A stretch of DNA of 64,000 nt from Candidatus Neomarinimicrobiota bacterium (GCA_016784545.1 JADHUM010000001.1:109489-173488); one strand, 5' to 3'. Counted from the first letter of the stretch, positions 10,187 through 19,863 are shown. Numbers and translations: made by a program. Notes: generated by a model from the letters alone, not told the origin.

Positions 10187-13100
10187 TTACTCATTGAGCA
10201 CAAGACTCAAACGCTGACTCACCTGTTGATCATAGAGAGCCTTGCTATCCAAAAATTGCATAACCAGTGGTGTAATTTTGGAAAACTTTTGCTTCTCAGC
10301 TTCCCAATTTTCAAGAATATCAGATGTCTTGAGTGATCCTGTATGAAATCGGTGACGTTCCAGCAATCTGGTGATGGTAAATTCATCAGATTCACTGATG
10401 GATTCTTCCAGAACAAAATCCGTATTCAAATGCTCCCTGTCGGCATCACTCAGATTAAATAGATATGCCGTTCCACCTGTCATGCCGCTCCCAAAATTGA
10501 ATCCAATTTCACCAAGAACGATGACCACTCCCCGGGTCATGTACTCACAGGCATGATTCCCCACGCCTTCCACAACTGCTGAAGCACCACTATTACGAAC
10601 TGCAAATCGTTCATTGGCTCGGCCGGCTACAAACAGGGTTCCGCCGGTAGCCCCATATAGAGCCACATTGCCAATCATGGTATGTTCTTTCCCATGCTCC
10701 CGAATATCCCGGGGCATACGAATGGTAATCAATCCACCACTCATCCCCTTACCTACGTAATCATTGGCCAGACCCTTGAGACGTAATTCAATCCCGTGGG
10801 TAAGGAAGGCCCCCAGACTTTGACCAGCCACTCCACGCAAGCGATACTGCAGGGTTCCGTTGAACTGGCCCTCTCCGAAAAGAAAGGCAATTTCACCTGC
10901 CAGACGGGTACCCACGGCTCTGTCTTTATTGCTGACGGTATCTCTAATGACAGCCTGACCATGGGTCAACAATTCTTTATGAATACTCTCCAGGATTTTC
11001 TCATCAAAGCTGGGGAATTTTCTAATAATGCTCTGATCTTGGTCCCGTTTCAACCAGTCACGTGAGAGGACTGGCTCAAGAAGATTTGAGAAATCTACAT
11101 CAGGGAAATCATCTTCAGTTTCCAGCTCCTTCTTTTGTTCCAATAAATCATTGCGTCCTATGAGAGCTTCCAGACTGGGCAATCCTATTTTTGATAACTG
11201 ATCACGAACATCTTCTGCCAGAAGTTTGAAAAAGGAAGCGAGTTGTTCCGGAGTGCCTTTAAATTTTTTGCGTAAAGTCGGATCCTGGGTGGCAATCCCT
11301 ACGGGGCAGGTGTTTTCATGACAACGACGCACCATAACACAGCCTATGGCCATGAGGGCTACTGACCCAAAATCATATTCCTCCGCCCCCAGCGCTGCTG
11401 CCACAAGAATATCTTTTGCTTCCTGCAATCCTCCATCTACCCGGAGGACCACTCTGCTTCTTAACTTGTTGGCAATGAGGGACTGGTGGGTCTCAGCCAG
11501 TCCCGTTTCCCAGGCCATACCCGTATGCTTCATTGAACCAAGTGGACTGGCTCCTGTCCCTCCATCTCCACCGGAAACAACCACGATATCTGCGCCGGCC
11601 TTGACCACACCACAGGCGACAATTCCGATACCCGGTTGGGATGCCAGCTTGACGGATATGCGGGCACGGGGGTTACTTTCTTTTAAATCATAGATCAGTT
11701 GAGCCAGATCCTCAATTGAATAGATATCATGGTGAGGTGGTGGTGAAATAAGGGGGATTCCAGGTGTTGATGATCTGGCTGTGGCAATTTCCACACTCAC
11801 TTTTTGACCTGGTAGCTGTCCACCCTCTCCAGGTTTGGCACCTTGGGCAATTTTAATTTGAAGTTCCTGGGCGGCTGCCAGATAATCAGCTTTTACACCA
11901 AAACGTCCACTGGCGATCTGCTTGGTATGTGAATTCATATGGTCGTTATGCTTATAGAGTAAATATCGATCTGGTGTTTCGCCACCTTCACCAGTATTGC
12001 TGCGACCACCCACCATGGCAATTCCCTGTGTCAATACGCGATGGGACTCATCACTTAGTGCCCCAAAACTCATGGCTGCGACCCCAAAACGTTTGGTAAT
12101 CTGGTCGCCAGACTCAACCACTAAACCTGCTGAAGCGACGCTGCTTTTTAAATCCATGAGATCCCTTAAATAGACAGGACCTCTGGGTTTTCTGGTTTTT
12201 TCAGGTTTATGGGTCGCTCTATTCCTGATCTGTTTGGCAATGGCTGGACTATAACCATGGGCTTCCCCATCCCGCTTCACGCGGAAAAGACCAATATCCT
12301 CCATCTCTGGATGATCTGTTTGGAATGCTGAGCCATGTCGCTTCCTCACTCGGCCTTGAATGGCTGCGATGCCATCACCACCAATATTTGGTCTCAAGGA
12401 AGGCATCCAGCTCTTTAGAAAATCTGCATGTAATCCAATGGTGTGAAGCAGCATGCTCCCCTGGTATGAGCTAAAAGTTGAAATACCCATTTTGGCCATA
12501 CTCTTTAACAATCCCTTCTCAAGCGCGAAGCGATAATTGGACATTCCCTTCAACCAGTCGCCCTCATCCAGGTTCTCGCGGATGAGTTCATAGGCCATAT
12601 AGGGGTATACAGCGCTGGCACCCAATGTGGTTAGCACTGAAACATGGTGATCTTCAAAAACATCCCCGGCTAGACAAATAAGAGAGACATCGCTACGGAT
12701 TTTATGTCTCACCAGGTCATGATGCACTGCAGACACCACCAGGGCCATGGGTATGGGGACCTGGGACTCATCTACATGCTCATCACTGAGAAATAGTATC
12801 CGCTTCCCTGATTCCACCGCTTGAACACACTCATCCTGAATTTCCTTAAGGCGTCCTTCAAAACTCTGTTCAACAGGCGCTAATACAGAAATGATCTTAT
12901 GCTTGAAAAGTCTGTATTTTCTCATCATCCATCGGACTTCCCGTGGAGAGAGTACCGGACTTGCTATCCGAATAGCTCCATGAAAGGCGGGTTCAGAAGC
13001 GAGTAAATTTTCCTCACTACCGATATAGTGGTACAAGCTCATCATGAGTCGTTCACGAATAGGATCTATGGGTGGATTGGTGACCTGGGCAAAGGATTGT

Positions 13101-14632
13101 ACGAAGTAATCATAAAAGCTGCGACTCTTCTGGGAGAGAAAAGCTGGAGGTGTGTCATCACCCATGGCCCCTACTGGTTCCAGTGGCACGCCACTCAAAG
13201 GCCCAGTAAATCGATCAACTGATTCCTGATGCCATCCCAGGGCTAGCCGATTACGTTTGTCAAAACCACCTTCGGGTATGGCGAAATCCCCAAACTCTGT
13301 ATCATTATCTTCTCGCTTAAGGCGTAGAAAATTTTTCTTCATCAACTGGCCATATTTTGCCTGATGAGAGATACGGTCCTTGGTCTGAACATTATTCTCA
13401 ACGCCTCCAGTTAGGGAAACTGAATATATTTCACCTGAAGACATATGATGGTGAACAATGAGGTCATCATCATCAACATCCACCACACCCGCTTCAGATG
13501 CCATAATGACCAAGCCACTTTTTGTCCTGGTATAGCGTAAGGGCCGCAGACCATTTCGGTCCAGCTTGGCTCCCACCGTTTCTCCATCGGTAAAAATGAG
13601 CGCAGCAGGTCCATCCCAGGGCTCCATGAAGTTTTCATGGTACATATAGAAGTCAATCAGTGCTCGATCCATTTGAGGAAAGCCGCTGTAGGGGTCCGGT
13701 ACCATCATCATCATGGCATGATTGGGATCTCGCCCAGTCTGAACCAGCAAGCTGAAGACCTCATCAAAGCTGGCAGAATCACTCAATCCAGGTGTAATAA
13801 TCGGACGAAGTTTCTGAAAATCTTGTTTCCAGAATTTTGATTGAAGTTGTCGTTGACGGGCATTCATCCAAAGCCGATTACCCCTGATGGTATTGATCTC
13901 ACCATTATGGGCTATTCCGTGGAAGGGTTGGGCCATTTCCCAGGATGGATTGGTATTGGTTGAAAAACGTTCGTGAAATATTGCCATGCGGGTCTTGAAT
14001 TCGGGCTCTCGCAGGTCAGGGTAGAATTGTCCAATCTGATAGGATGAAAGCAGACCCTTGTAAACCATGGTTCGCGTTGAAAAACTGCAAAAGTACAGGC
14101 TTAGTCCCGACTCTTGAATACGGTTCTCCAAACTTTTGCGCATGAGATAGGTCTGCTGTTCTGCTGAATATTTCCCTTCAGCTGGGATGGCAAACAATGC
14201 ATGTTGGATATCAGGTTGATTGGCCTGGGCTATACTCCCGAGATGTTCTGGTTTCACCGGCACCTGCAATGAACCAAGATACCTGGAGCCCAGAACTTTG
14301 GCCTGTTTGGACAAGGTGCTATCCAGAAAGGAACTGGAAATATTCCTAGAGAAGATGACGGCTAAGGCCAGGGTCTCACTTTTTCTGGCTTTTTTCAGAT
14401 CGGAAGCTTGCATGCGAGCTTTAAAAAACGACCATGGAATATCAACCAGAATACCTGCCCCATCTCCAGTATCCTGATCAAAGCCCTTACCACCCCGATG
14501 TTCGAGACGGTTTAGCGCTTTGAGGGCCAATTCCACCACCCGGCGGCTTGGCTGTCCAGATTCTTCAGCAATAAAGCCTACTCCGCAGGCATCATGATGT
14601 TGTTCAGGTCTATAAAGGGGAAAGGGATTCAT
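10187..14632 (-). CDS. gltB: Glutamate synthase large subunit (GOGAT alpha)
   Basis: GltB transfers the glutamine amide to 2-oxoglutarate to give two glutamates. I place the start at 14632, because an AGGAG lies 9 bases upstream; an earlier in-frame ATG at 14695 has none. This gives 1,481 residues. A 15-residue propeptide precedes the nucleophile in HHDACGVGFIAEESG (class II glutaminase domain). The central domain and FMN/2-oxoglutarate barrel follow (SVKLASQPGIGIVACGVVKAGAD, then GGDGGTGASPLGSMKHTG), with a 3Fe-4S motif of form Cys-x5-Cys-x4-Cys in CVMVRRCHENTCPVGIATQ near residue 1100. The C-terminal GXGXG beta-helix domain is present. No gltD lies nearby, so the electron-donor subunit must be elsewhere or the enzyme may be ferredoxin-linked. 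It is 150 bases downstream of proA and co-directional. Confidence 0.95.
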   Translation of the reverse strand: MNPFPLYRPEQHHDACGVGFIAEESGQPSRRVVELALKALNRLEHRGGKGFDQDTGDGAGILVDIPWSFFKARMQASDLKKARKSETLALAVIFSRNISSSFLDSTLSKQAKVLGSRYLGSLQVPVKPEHLGSIAQANQPDIQHALFAIPAEGKYSAEQQTYLMRKSLENRIQESGLSLYFCSFSTRTMVYKGLLSSYQIGQFYPDLREPEFKTRMAIFHERFSTNTNPSWEMAQPFHGIAHNGEINTIRGNRLWMNARQRQLQSKFWKQDFQKLRPIITPGLSDSASFDEVFSLLVQTGRDPNHAMMMMVPDPYSGFPQMDRALIDFYMYHENFMEPWDGPAALIFTDGETVGAKLDRNGLRPLRYTRTKSGLVIMASEAGVVDVDDDDLIVHHHMSSGEIYSVSLTGGVENNVQTKDRISHQAKYGQLMKKNFLRLKREDNDTEFGDFAIPEGGFDKRNRLALGWHQESVDRFTGPLSGVPLEPVGAMGDDTPPAFLSQKSRSFYDYFVQSFAQVTNPPIDPIRERLMMSLYHYIGSEENLLASEPAFHGAIRIASPVLSPREVRWMMRKYRLFKHKIISVLAPVEQSFEGRLKEIQDECVQAVESGKRILFLSDEHVDESQVPIPMALVVSAVHHDLVRHKIRSDVSLICLAGDVFEDHHVSVLTTLGASAVYPYMAYELIRENLDEGDWLKGMSNYRFALEKGLLKSMAKMGISTFSSYQGSMLLHTIGLHADFLKSWMPSLRPNIGGDGIAAIQGRVRKRHGSAFQTDHPEMEDIGLFRVKRDGEAHGYSPAIAKQIRNRATHKPEKTRKPRGPVYLRDLMDLKSSVASAGLVVESGDQITKRFGVAAMSFGALSDESHRVLTQGIAMVGGRSNTGEGGETPDRYLLYKHNDHMNSHTKQIASGRFGVKADYLAAAQELQIKIAQGAKPGEGGQLPGQKVSVEIATARSSTPGIPLISPPPHHDIYSIEDLAQLIYDLKESNPRARISVKLASQPGIGIVACGVVKAGADIVVVSGGDGGTGASPLGSMKHTGMAWETGLAETHQSLIANKLRSRVVLRVDGGLQEAKDILVAAALGAEEYDFGSVALMAIGCVMVRRCHENTCPVGIATQDPTLRKKFKGTPEQLASFFKLLAEDVRDQLSKIGLPSLEALIGRNDLLEQKKELETEDDFPDVDFSNLLEPVLSRDWLKRDQDQSIIRKFPSFDEKILESIHKELLTHGQAVIRDTVSNKDRAVGTRLAGEIAFLFGEGQFNGTLQYRLRGVAGQSLGAFLTHGIELRLKGLANDYVGKGMSGGLITIRMPRDIREHGKEHTMIGNVALYGATGGTLFVAGRANERFAVRNSGASAVVEGVGNHACEYMTRGVVIVLGEIGFNFGSGMTGGTAYLFNLSDADREHLNTDFVLEESISESDEFTITRLLERHRFHTGSLKTSDILENWEAEKQKFSKITPLVMQFLDSKALYDQQVSQRLSLVLNE

Positions 14633-14782
14633 CTTTTTGACTCCTGTTCCATTGCCAGAGTCAAATTTCTGTTTATGCTCTTTTGAAGTTTGCACGAATA
14701 CATCCCATCCTGTGATCCACTTTTCTAATTACACCAAATATCACATAATCCGAAATATTTTTCATGATTTTCAATATATTCT

Positions 14783-16024
14783 TTAATTTCTTAACTGACC
14801 GCTGCCTGTTACCACAAATTTTGTGGTGGTGAGTTCCCTTAATCCCATAGGGCCGAAAGAATGAAGCTTGGTGGTGCTGATGCCAATTTCAGCACCCAAC
14901 CCCAGCTGTCCGCCATCATTGAAACGGGTTGATGCGTTGACAATAATTGCTGAGCTATCCAGGGCTCTGGTAAAGGTTTCAATATTCTTCTTGTCTTCGC
15001 TGACAATAACCTCGGTGTGATCACTTGTGTAGGTCTGGATATGATCGATGGCGGCTGGAAGATCTGTAACCACCCTGACTGCCAGAATGAGATCAAGAAA
15101 CTCTGTATCAAAATCCTTCGGGGTTACTGGAAGTACTTTTTCTGAGAAAGCCTGTGTTTTCGCGCACCCCCTGATCTCAACCTGCTGCTTGTCGGCTTCT
15201 GATAAAAATGCTGGTAAAAATTGATCTGCAACTTTTTCATGGATGAGTAAGGTTTCAAGCGCATTACAAACTCCAGGTCGCTGGGCTTTGGAGTTCATGG
15301 CAATGGAAACAGCGCTTTCCACTTTGGCGGTTTCATCGATAAACATATGGCAATTGCCTTTGTAGTGGGCAATCACCGGGACGGTAGCGATTTCATAAAT
15401 GTGACGAATCAGCCCTTCCCCACCCCTGGGGATAATCACATCCAGAACATCATTCATTTTTGCCAGTTCATCCACACTTGATCTGTCGGTGGTAGGAGCC
15501 ATGTTGATCACATCCTCCAAGCCATGTTCAGCCAGGGCTGATTTTAGAATCTTCACCAGGATTTGATTGGAGTGAAAGGATTCAGAACCACCCCTTAGAA
15601 GTAAGCCGTTTCCGGCAAAAAAGCACAATGAGGCGGCCTCAACTGTGACATTGGGTCGGGATTCATAGATCACGCCAATGACACCCAGGGGTATCCGTCG
15701 CCTTTGGATTAGCAAACCGTTTGGACGTGTATATTCTTCAGTGATTACCCCAACTGGATCTTCCAGGCTGGCCACTTCCAACAGACTATCAGCCATGGCG
15801 CTTATCCGCTCATCAGTTAGCGTGAGCCTATCGATCATGGCGCTGGATAGACCACGTTTCCTGGCGCCCTTCAAATCTTTCTGGTTTTCAGTTTTAATTG
15901 ATTCGCTGGCCTTTAAAATATTTTCAGCCATCTTTTTTAGGATGTTCTGTTTAATCTCGGTGCTCACCGTGGGTAGAACTTTACTGGCTTGTTTTGTGCG
16001 CTGTCCAAGTTGTTTTAAATTCAT
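14783..16024 (-). CDS. proA: Gamma-glutamyl phosphate reductase
   Basis: ProA reduces gamma-glutamyl phosphate to glutamate semialdehyde with NADPH, second step of proline synthesis. At 413 residues it is the usual length and belongs to the aldehyde dehydrogenase superfamily. Visible signatures are IPLGVIGVIYESRPNVTVEAASLC near residues 112-135, LLLRGGSES, VIIPRGGEGLIRHI, HMFIDETAKVE, and the segment with the catalytic cysteine, AQRPGVCNALETLLIH. The C-terminus LHSFGPMGLRELTTTKFVVTGSGQLRN is typical of ProA. It lies 10 bases after proB. Confidence 0.96.
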   Translation of the reverse strand: MNLKQLGQRTKQASKVLPTVSTEIKQNILKKMAENILKASESIKTENQKDLKGARKRGLSSAMIDRLTLTDERISAMADSLLEVASLEDPVGVITEEYTRPNGLLIQRRRIPLGVIGVIYESRPNVTVEAASLCFFAGNGLLLRGGSESFHSNQILVKILKSALAEHGLEDVINMAPTTDRSSVDELAKMNDVLDVIIPRGGEGLIRHIYEIATVPVIAHYKGNCHMFIDETAKVESAVSIAMNSKAQRPGVCNALETLLIHEKVADQFLPAFLSEADKQQVEIRGCAKTQAFSEKVLPVTPKDFDTEFLDLILAVRVVTDLPAAIDHIQTYTSDHTEVIVSEDKKNIETFTRALDSSAIIVNASTRFNDGGQLGLGAEIGISTTKLHSFGPMGLRELTTTKFVVTGSGQLRN

Positions 16025-16034
16025 GTTTAAATTC

Positions 16035-17153
16035 CTAAATCCCCACCATGTTTTCTCTGTGAATCACACTGCGACGATGTTTGTAACCCAGAATGTTTTC
16101 AATTTCACTTGAGCGACGACCAGCAATTTTGCGAACCTCATCTCGATTGTACTCCACAATTCCCCGCATCACTTCAGTGCCATCTTCAAGGCAGCAACTG
16201 ATTCCGTCACCACGATCAAAATTCCCTTTGGTGGCAAGGATACCTGTAGCCAGAAGACTGGCCTTGCTGTTTTTTAAAGCTGTGGCAGCTCCATCATCAA
16301 TAATGATCATCGCCTTGGGTTTTAAGGCATGGGCGATATAAGCGCGTCTGGAATTGAGTTGGTTGGTTTCTGGTCGAATCAAGGTTCCCAACGACTCCCC
16401 TTTGACAATTCGGAGCAAAACATTTTCCTCGCGACTATTGGCAATAATACTGGGGACACCATAGCGACCTGCCATGGATGGCGCTTCCAGTTTGGTGGCA
16501 ATCCCGCCCCGTCCCAGACCACGTACTTTCTCGCTGGCAAACTTTTTCTGGAGGTGTTCAAGATCGGCCAGAGATAGTTCTTCATAAATGCTGGCATCGG
16601 GGTACTCCTGGGGATTTTTATCCGCGATACCATTGATGTTTGAGAGAATGATAAACAAGTCAGCACTCACCAGATTAGTGCAGAGTGCTCCGAGATAATC
16701 ATTATCGCTAAAGCGGATTTCCTCGGTGGAAACACTGTCATTCTCATTAATAATTGGAATTACCTGATTGCTGAGGAGATAATTAATGGTGTTACGGGCA
16801 TTTAGATATCTCCGACGCGACTGAAAATCATCATGGGTCAGTAGCAACTGAGCTGTATTGAGATCATAGGCCTGGAAATATTTCTGAAAGTATCCCATGA
16901 GTATGGGTTGTCCGATGGCAGCGGCAGCCTGATTATTCTCCAGGGAAGGGATTTTATCAATGAGGTGACCAACGCCTGCGGCAACCGCCCCACTGGTCAC
17001 CAGGACCAATTCGATGTTTTGCTGAACCAGAGCAGCCACCTGTCGGGTCAATTCAATAATTTGGCGTTCCTGTATCCTGTTATCGGCTCCACACAAACTG
17101 GAGCTGCCAATCTTGACCACGACTCGATTCAAATGGGGAAGCGTGCGGGTCAT
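16035..17153 (-). CDS. proB: Glutamate 5-kinase with PUA domain
   Basis: ProB phosphorylates the gamma-carboxyl of glutamate with ATP and is normally the proline-feedback target. The 372 residues comprise an amino-acid kinase domain (VVVKIGSSSLCG at the N-terminus, LVLVTSGAVAAGVGHL, IPIINENDSVSTEEIRFSDNDYLGALCTNLV, GRGGIATKLEAPSMAG) and a C-terminal PUA domain from about residue 280 (ASLLATGILATKGNFDRGDGISC). The start overlaps the argH stop by four bases, and proA follows after 10. The arrangement places the first step of proline synthesis under the same transcript as arginine synthesis. Confidence 0.96.
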   Translation of the reverse strand: MTRTLPHLNRVVVKIGSSSLCGADNRIQERQIIELTRQVAALVQQNIELVLVTSGAVAAGVGHLIDKIPSLENNQAAAAIGQPILMGYFQKYFQAYDLNTAQLLLTHDDFQSRRRYLNARNTINYLLSNQVIPIINENDSVSTEEIRFSDNDYLGALCTNLVSADLFIILSNINGIADKNPQEYPDASIYEELSLADLEHLQKKFASEKVRGLGRGGIATKLEAPSMAGRYGVPSIIANSREENVLLRIVKGESLGTLIRPETNQLNSRRAYIAHALKPKAMIIIDDGAATALKNSKASLLATGILATKGNFDRGDGISCCLEDGTEVMRGIVEYNRDEVRKIAGRRSSEIENILGYKHRRSVIHRENMVGI

Positions 17154-18340
17154 GAGTCCTCTTTCAGGGATTGGGCAATCTGGACATAGGCATCTCTAAA
17201 GGGGATGCCGTGTTTAACAAGGGCATAAGCCTTTTCGGTGGCGTAGAGTTCGGCACTCATGGCTTTTTGGCAATGACCTTCATCCACTTCAAGATTCGCG
17301 AAAAGAAGGACGGCTATTTCAAGACAATCCTGGGTGATTTTCAAGGCCTTCATGACAGGTTCTTTTGTCAATTGATGATCACGATTGTAACCAGAGATCA
17401 GATTGCTTATAAGGCTGGATACCTCAAATTCACAGGCTTTCACTACATGGTGTTTGGCTCTCATCAACTCCAACACGTCTGGATTCTTTTTCTGGGGCAT
17501 GATGGAGCTACCTGTGCAGAATTCATCTGGTAGTTTTACAAACTTAAATTCACTCATGTTAAACAAGATCAAATCGCTGGTAATTTTGTTGAGATCGGCT
17601 GTTATCTGTGAAAGCAAATGAATAAGCAGGGCTTCAAACTTTCCCCGACTATTTTGAGCATAGATGGGGTTTTGCTGGACCCTGGCAAACCCCAGTTCCT
17701 GAGCGGCCAATTCCCTATCAATCTCAAGTGGGACACCATATCCAGCAGCCGTACCCAGGGGGGACTGATCCAATATCTTTGATACGGTTGCCAGGAGCAT
17801 ACCATTGTCTTCCATACTCTCGATAAATGCCCAGCCCCACATTGCAAAAGATGAAGGCATGGCCTTTTGCATGTGTGTATACCCTGGATATTCAACCTGA
17901 CCGAACCGTTCAACAAACTGTGCAATGGTTTCGATGAGTTGGACTCTCAACGACTCAATATCCTTGAGTTTATCCCGATAGTACAGGCGCTGGGCAGTAA
18001 GGACCTGGTCGTTTCTAGATCTGGCAGTGTGGATTTTTTTACCAAGCTCACCCAAAGTATCAATTAGATACGCTTCGATGGCAGTATGGCAATCCTCCTG
18101 TTCGGAGGGGATCTCAAACTCACCCCTACTCTGGAGTTCGATTATTTGATCCAAACCCTGCTTGATCTTTTGCGCCTCATCTTTGCTAAGGAGTGATGCT
18201 TTTTCGAGGACACTGGCATGGGCCTTGGAGGCAATACAATCATAATAGACCAGGCTTTGGTCCAGGAGGTAATCATTGCCCACCGTGAAGGCTTCGATTT
18301 TTGGGTTCAGCGCTACCCCTTTGTCCCACAGCTTGCTCAT
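17150..18340 (-). CDS. argH: Argininosuccinate lyase (short C-terminus)
   Basis: ArgH splits argininosuccinate into arginine and fumarate. The 396-residue protein contains the fumarase/aspartase superfamily signature [20 protein letters not shown] near residue 279, the catalytic-His segment [19 protein letters not shown], and [14 protein letters not shown]. It ends at about the position of the Escherichia coli GVPFREAH segment, so the last 45 or so residues of the 457-residue E. coli enzyme are absent. The missing region is an alpha-helical cap, not catalytic. The stop overlaps proB by four bases, so the short end is not an obvious frameshift. It overlaps argG by four bases as well. Confidence 0.94.
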   Translation of the reverse strand: MSKLWDKGVALNPKIEAFTVGNDYLLDQSLVYYDCIASKAHASVLEKASLLSKDEAQKIKQGLDQIIELQSRGEFEIPSEQEDCHTAIEAYLIDTLGELGKKIHTARSRNDQVLTAQRLYYRDKLKDIESLRVQLIETIAQFVERFGQVEYPGYTHMQKAMPSSFAMWGWAFIESMEDNGMLLATVSKILDQSPLGTAAGYGVPLEIDRELAAQELGFARVQQNPIYAQNSRGKFEALLIHLLSQITADLNKITSDLILFNMSEFKFVKLPDEFCTGSSIMPQKKNPDVLELMRAKHHVVKACEFEVSSLISNLISGYNRDHQLTKEPVMKALKITQDCLEIAVLLFANLEVDEGHCQKAMSAELYATEKAYALVKHGIPFRDAYVQIAQSLKEDS

Positions 18341-19623
18341 ACTTCAACCTCGCGCCAGTTATAAGGTCTGTTTTTATGGAGAACCAGTTTATGCGCTTTG
18401 AGCCTGATGGCGTTGATATTGATGAAGCCCGTAGAATCCGTGGCATCAAACCCACCTTCGATGTCCATACTGGAAAGATCCTGATCATAGAGGGAATACG
18501 GGGAATCACGACCAATAGTCACAACATTCCCCTTATACAGCGACAAGCGCACCTTGCCTGAAATTGCTTCCTGACTTTTGTTGAATGCACTCATGATGAA
18601 GTCCATCTCTGGTGAATACCAGAAGCCATTATAGATCAGCTCGGCAAATTTGGGGATGAGCATATCGCGGAGGTGCATGACTTCCTTATCCATGGCAATT
18701 CCCTCGATATCTCGGTGAGCTTCCCACAGGATGGTACCACCAGGTGTTTCATAAATGCCACGGGACTTGATGCCGATGAATCGATTTTCCACCATGTCAA
18801 GCTGGCCAATACCGTTTATGCCACCCAACTCATTCAAATAGGTGAATAATTCAAGTGGTTTTGATTTTTCAACACCATCTTCCAGATTTTTCACATGAAC
18901 AGGTATCCCATTTTCGAAGGAGATTTCAATTTTGGTTTCCTGGTCAGGCGCATCTCTCAGAAGACTTGATATACTGTAGACTGAATCATCTGGTGCTATG
19001 GCTGGGTCCTCAAGAATCCCAGCCTCATGACTGATATGCATGAGATTTTCGTCTTCACTATAGGGGCGATTTTTTGAAGCAGTAATCTCGATCCCATGTT
19101 TCTGGGCAAAGTTGATCAGATCAGTACGGCCTTTGAATTCATTTAGAAATACTGGATCCCTCCAGGGTGCAATGACCTTGATTTCAGGGTTCAGGGCATA
19201 ATAATTCAATTCAAATCTGACCTGATCATTGCCCTTGCCTGTGGATCCATGAGACACATATTGAGCACCTTCTTTAGCTGCAATTGCTATCTGACTTTTA
19301 GCCAGAAGGGGTCTCGCCAGGGAAGTTCCCAATAAATAGCGTCCCTCATACAGGGCATTCCCCTGTAGAGCCGGCCAGATATAATTCACCACAAATTCTT
19401 GTCGGAGATCTTCGGTATACACTTTGGTGGCACCAGTGGCATAAGCCTTTTTCTCGACGGCTTCAAAATCTTCTGTTTGTCCCACATTCCCCACGAAGCA
19501 AATCACTTCATAGCCCTTGAGCTCGAGCCACTTCAAAATTACTGAGGTGTCCAAACCTCCGCTGTAGGCCAGGACGACTTTTTCTTTTTTCAACTTGGTT
19601 TGATTCCTTTGCTTTCGGTTCAT
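18337..19623 (-). CDS. argG: Argininosuccinate synthase
   Basis: ArgG ligates citrulline and aspartate with ATP to argininosuccinate. The 428 residues include the N-type PP-loop [19 protein letters not shown] near residues 16-34, [18 protein letters not shown] near residue 118, the substrate-binding region [23 protein letters not shown] (here with N for K at its start), and [22 protein letters not shown]. The ATG at 19623 is 17 bases downstream of the T-run of an intrinsic terminator, so expression depends on read-through of the attenuator described at 19640-19779. The gene is first in argG-argH-proB-proA. The last base pairs overlap argH (ATGA). Confidence 0.96.
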   Translation of the reverse strand: MNRKQRNQTKLKKEKVVLAYSGGLDTSVILKWLELKGYEVICFVGNVGQTEDFEAVEKKAYATGATKVYTEDLRQEFVVNYIWPALQGNALYEGRYLLGTSLARPLLAKSQIAIAAKEGAQYVSHGSTGKGNDQVRFELNYYALNPEIKVIAPWRDPVFLNEFKGRTDLINFAQKHGIEITASKNRPYSEDENLMHISHEAGILEDPAIAPDDSVYSISSLLRDAPDQETKIEISFENGIPVHVKNLEDGVEKSKPLELFTYLNELGGINGIGQLDMVENRFIGIKSRGIYETPGGTILWEAHRDIEGIAMDKEVMHLRDMLIPKFAELIYNGFWYSPEMDFIMSAFNKSQEAISGKVRLSLYKGNVVTIGRDSPYSLYDQDLSSMDIEGGFDATDSTGFININAIRLKAHKLVLHKNRPYNWREVEV

Positions 19624-19639
19624 TCACTTCATTTTTGCA

Positions 19640-19674
19640 CATAAAAAAAGCCCTCGGGTTGAACCGGGGGCTTT
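19640..19674 (-). terminator. Attenuator terminator ahead of argG
   Basis: On the minus strand the stem AAAGCCC-C-CGG / CCG-A-GGGCTTT (19647-19674) has a six-base loop and is followed by a run of T residues toward 19643, a classic intrinsic terminator lying between the leader peptide and argG. Its 5' arm and loop contain CCGGTTC (plus-strand 19661-19667), which is perfectly complementary to GAACCGG inside the end of the leader ORF (19709-19715). The alternative pairing would remove the CGG/CCG top of the stem and act as an antiterminator. Confidence 0.82.
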
Positions 19675-19701
19675 CTCTTATTAAATTTTATGCTTATAGA
19701 G

Positions 19702-19779
19702 TTACACGCCGGTTCCCTGTCTTTGCGGATGGCGGCGGCGGATATTGATAAGGCTAATATTTATTTGTGTCATATTCAT
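19702..19779 (-). CDS. Arginine leader peptide (25 aa with Arg-Arg-Arg)
   Basis: A minus-strand ORF of 25 codons (ATG 19779, TAA 19702) precedes the argG attenuator. Its second half contains INIRRRHPQRQGTGV: three consecutive CGC arginine codons at positions 14-16 and an AGA at 20. The antiterminator strand GAACCGG is made of codons 22-24. A ribosome stalled on the CGC run would leave it free, whereas one finishing the ORF would cover it and let the terminator form. This is the geometry of His/Trp/Leu leaders of enterobacteria, here with the cognate amino acid of the downstream genes. A second ATG at codon 3 is an alternative start; no Shine-Dalgarno is visible, consistent with the very short 5' end. 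Confidence 0.8.
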   Translation of the reverse strand: MNMTQINISLINIRRRHPQRQGTGV

Positions 19780-19789
19780 ATACAGAACA

Positions 19790-19819
19790 ATTATACATTA
19801 TTTCAGGCCTGGTGTGCAA
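19790..19819 (-). promoter_or_regulatory. Predicted sigma70-type promoter of the arg-pro operon
   Basis: On the minus strand TTGCAC (19814-19819) and a perfect TATAAT (19790-19795) are 18 bases apart. Only ten bases separate TATAAT from the leader ATG, so the transcript would begin about three to five bases before it, giving an almost leaderless mRNA. Confidence 0.65.
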
Positions 19820-19834
19820 GTTTATTTTATTTCT

Positions 19835-19863
19835 TTGCTAAAATTGCATTAAAAACCTAATAT
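19835..19863 (+). promoter_or_regulatory. Predicted sigma70-type promoter of metA-metY
   Basis: TTGCTA (19835-19840) and TAATAT (19858-19863) lie 17 bases apart on the plus strand, 57 bases ahead of the metA ATG. It is divergent from the arg promoter, the two -35 elements being 15 bases apart. I saw no S-adenosylmethionine riboswitch in the short leader. Confidence 0.5.

Noticed and set aside
19730-19742. GGC-repeat (GGCGGCGGCG) as a microsatellite
   Set aside because: Read on the minus strand it is the CGC arginine codon run of the leader peptide, which explains it.
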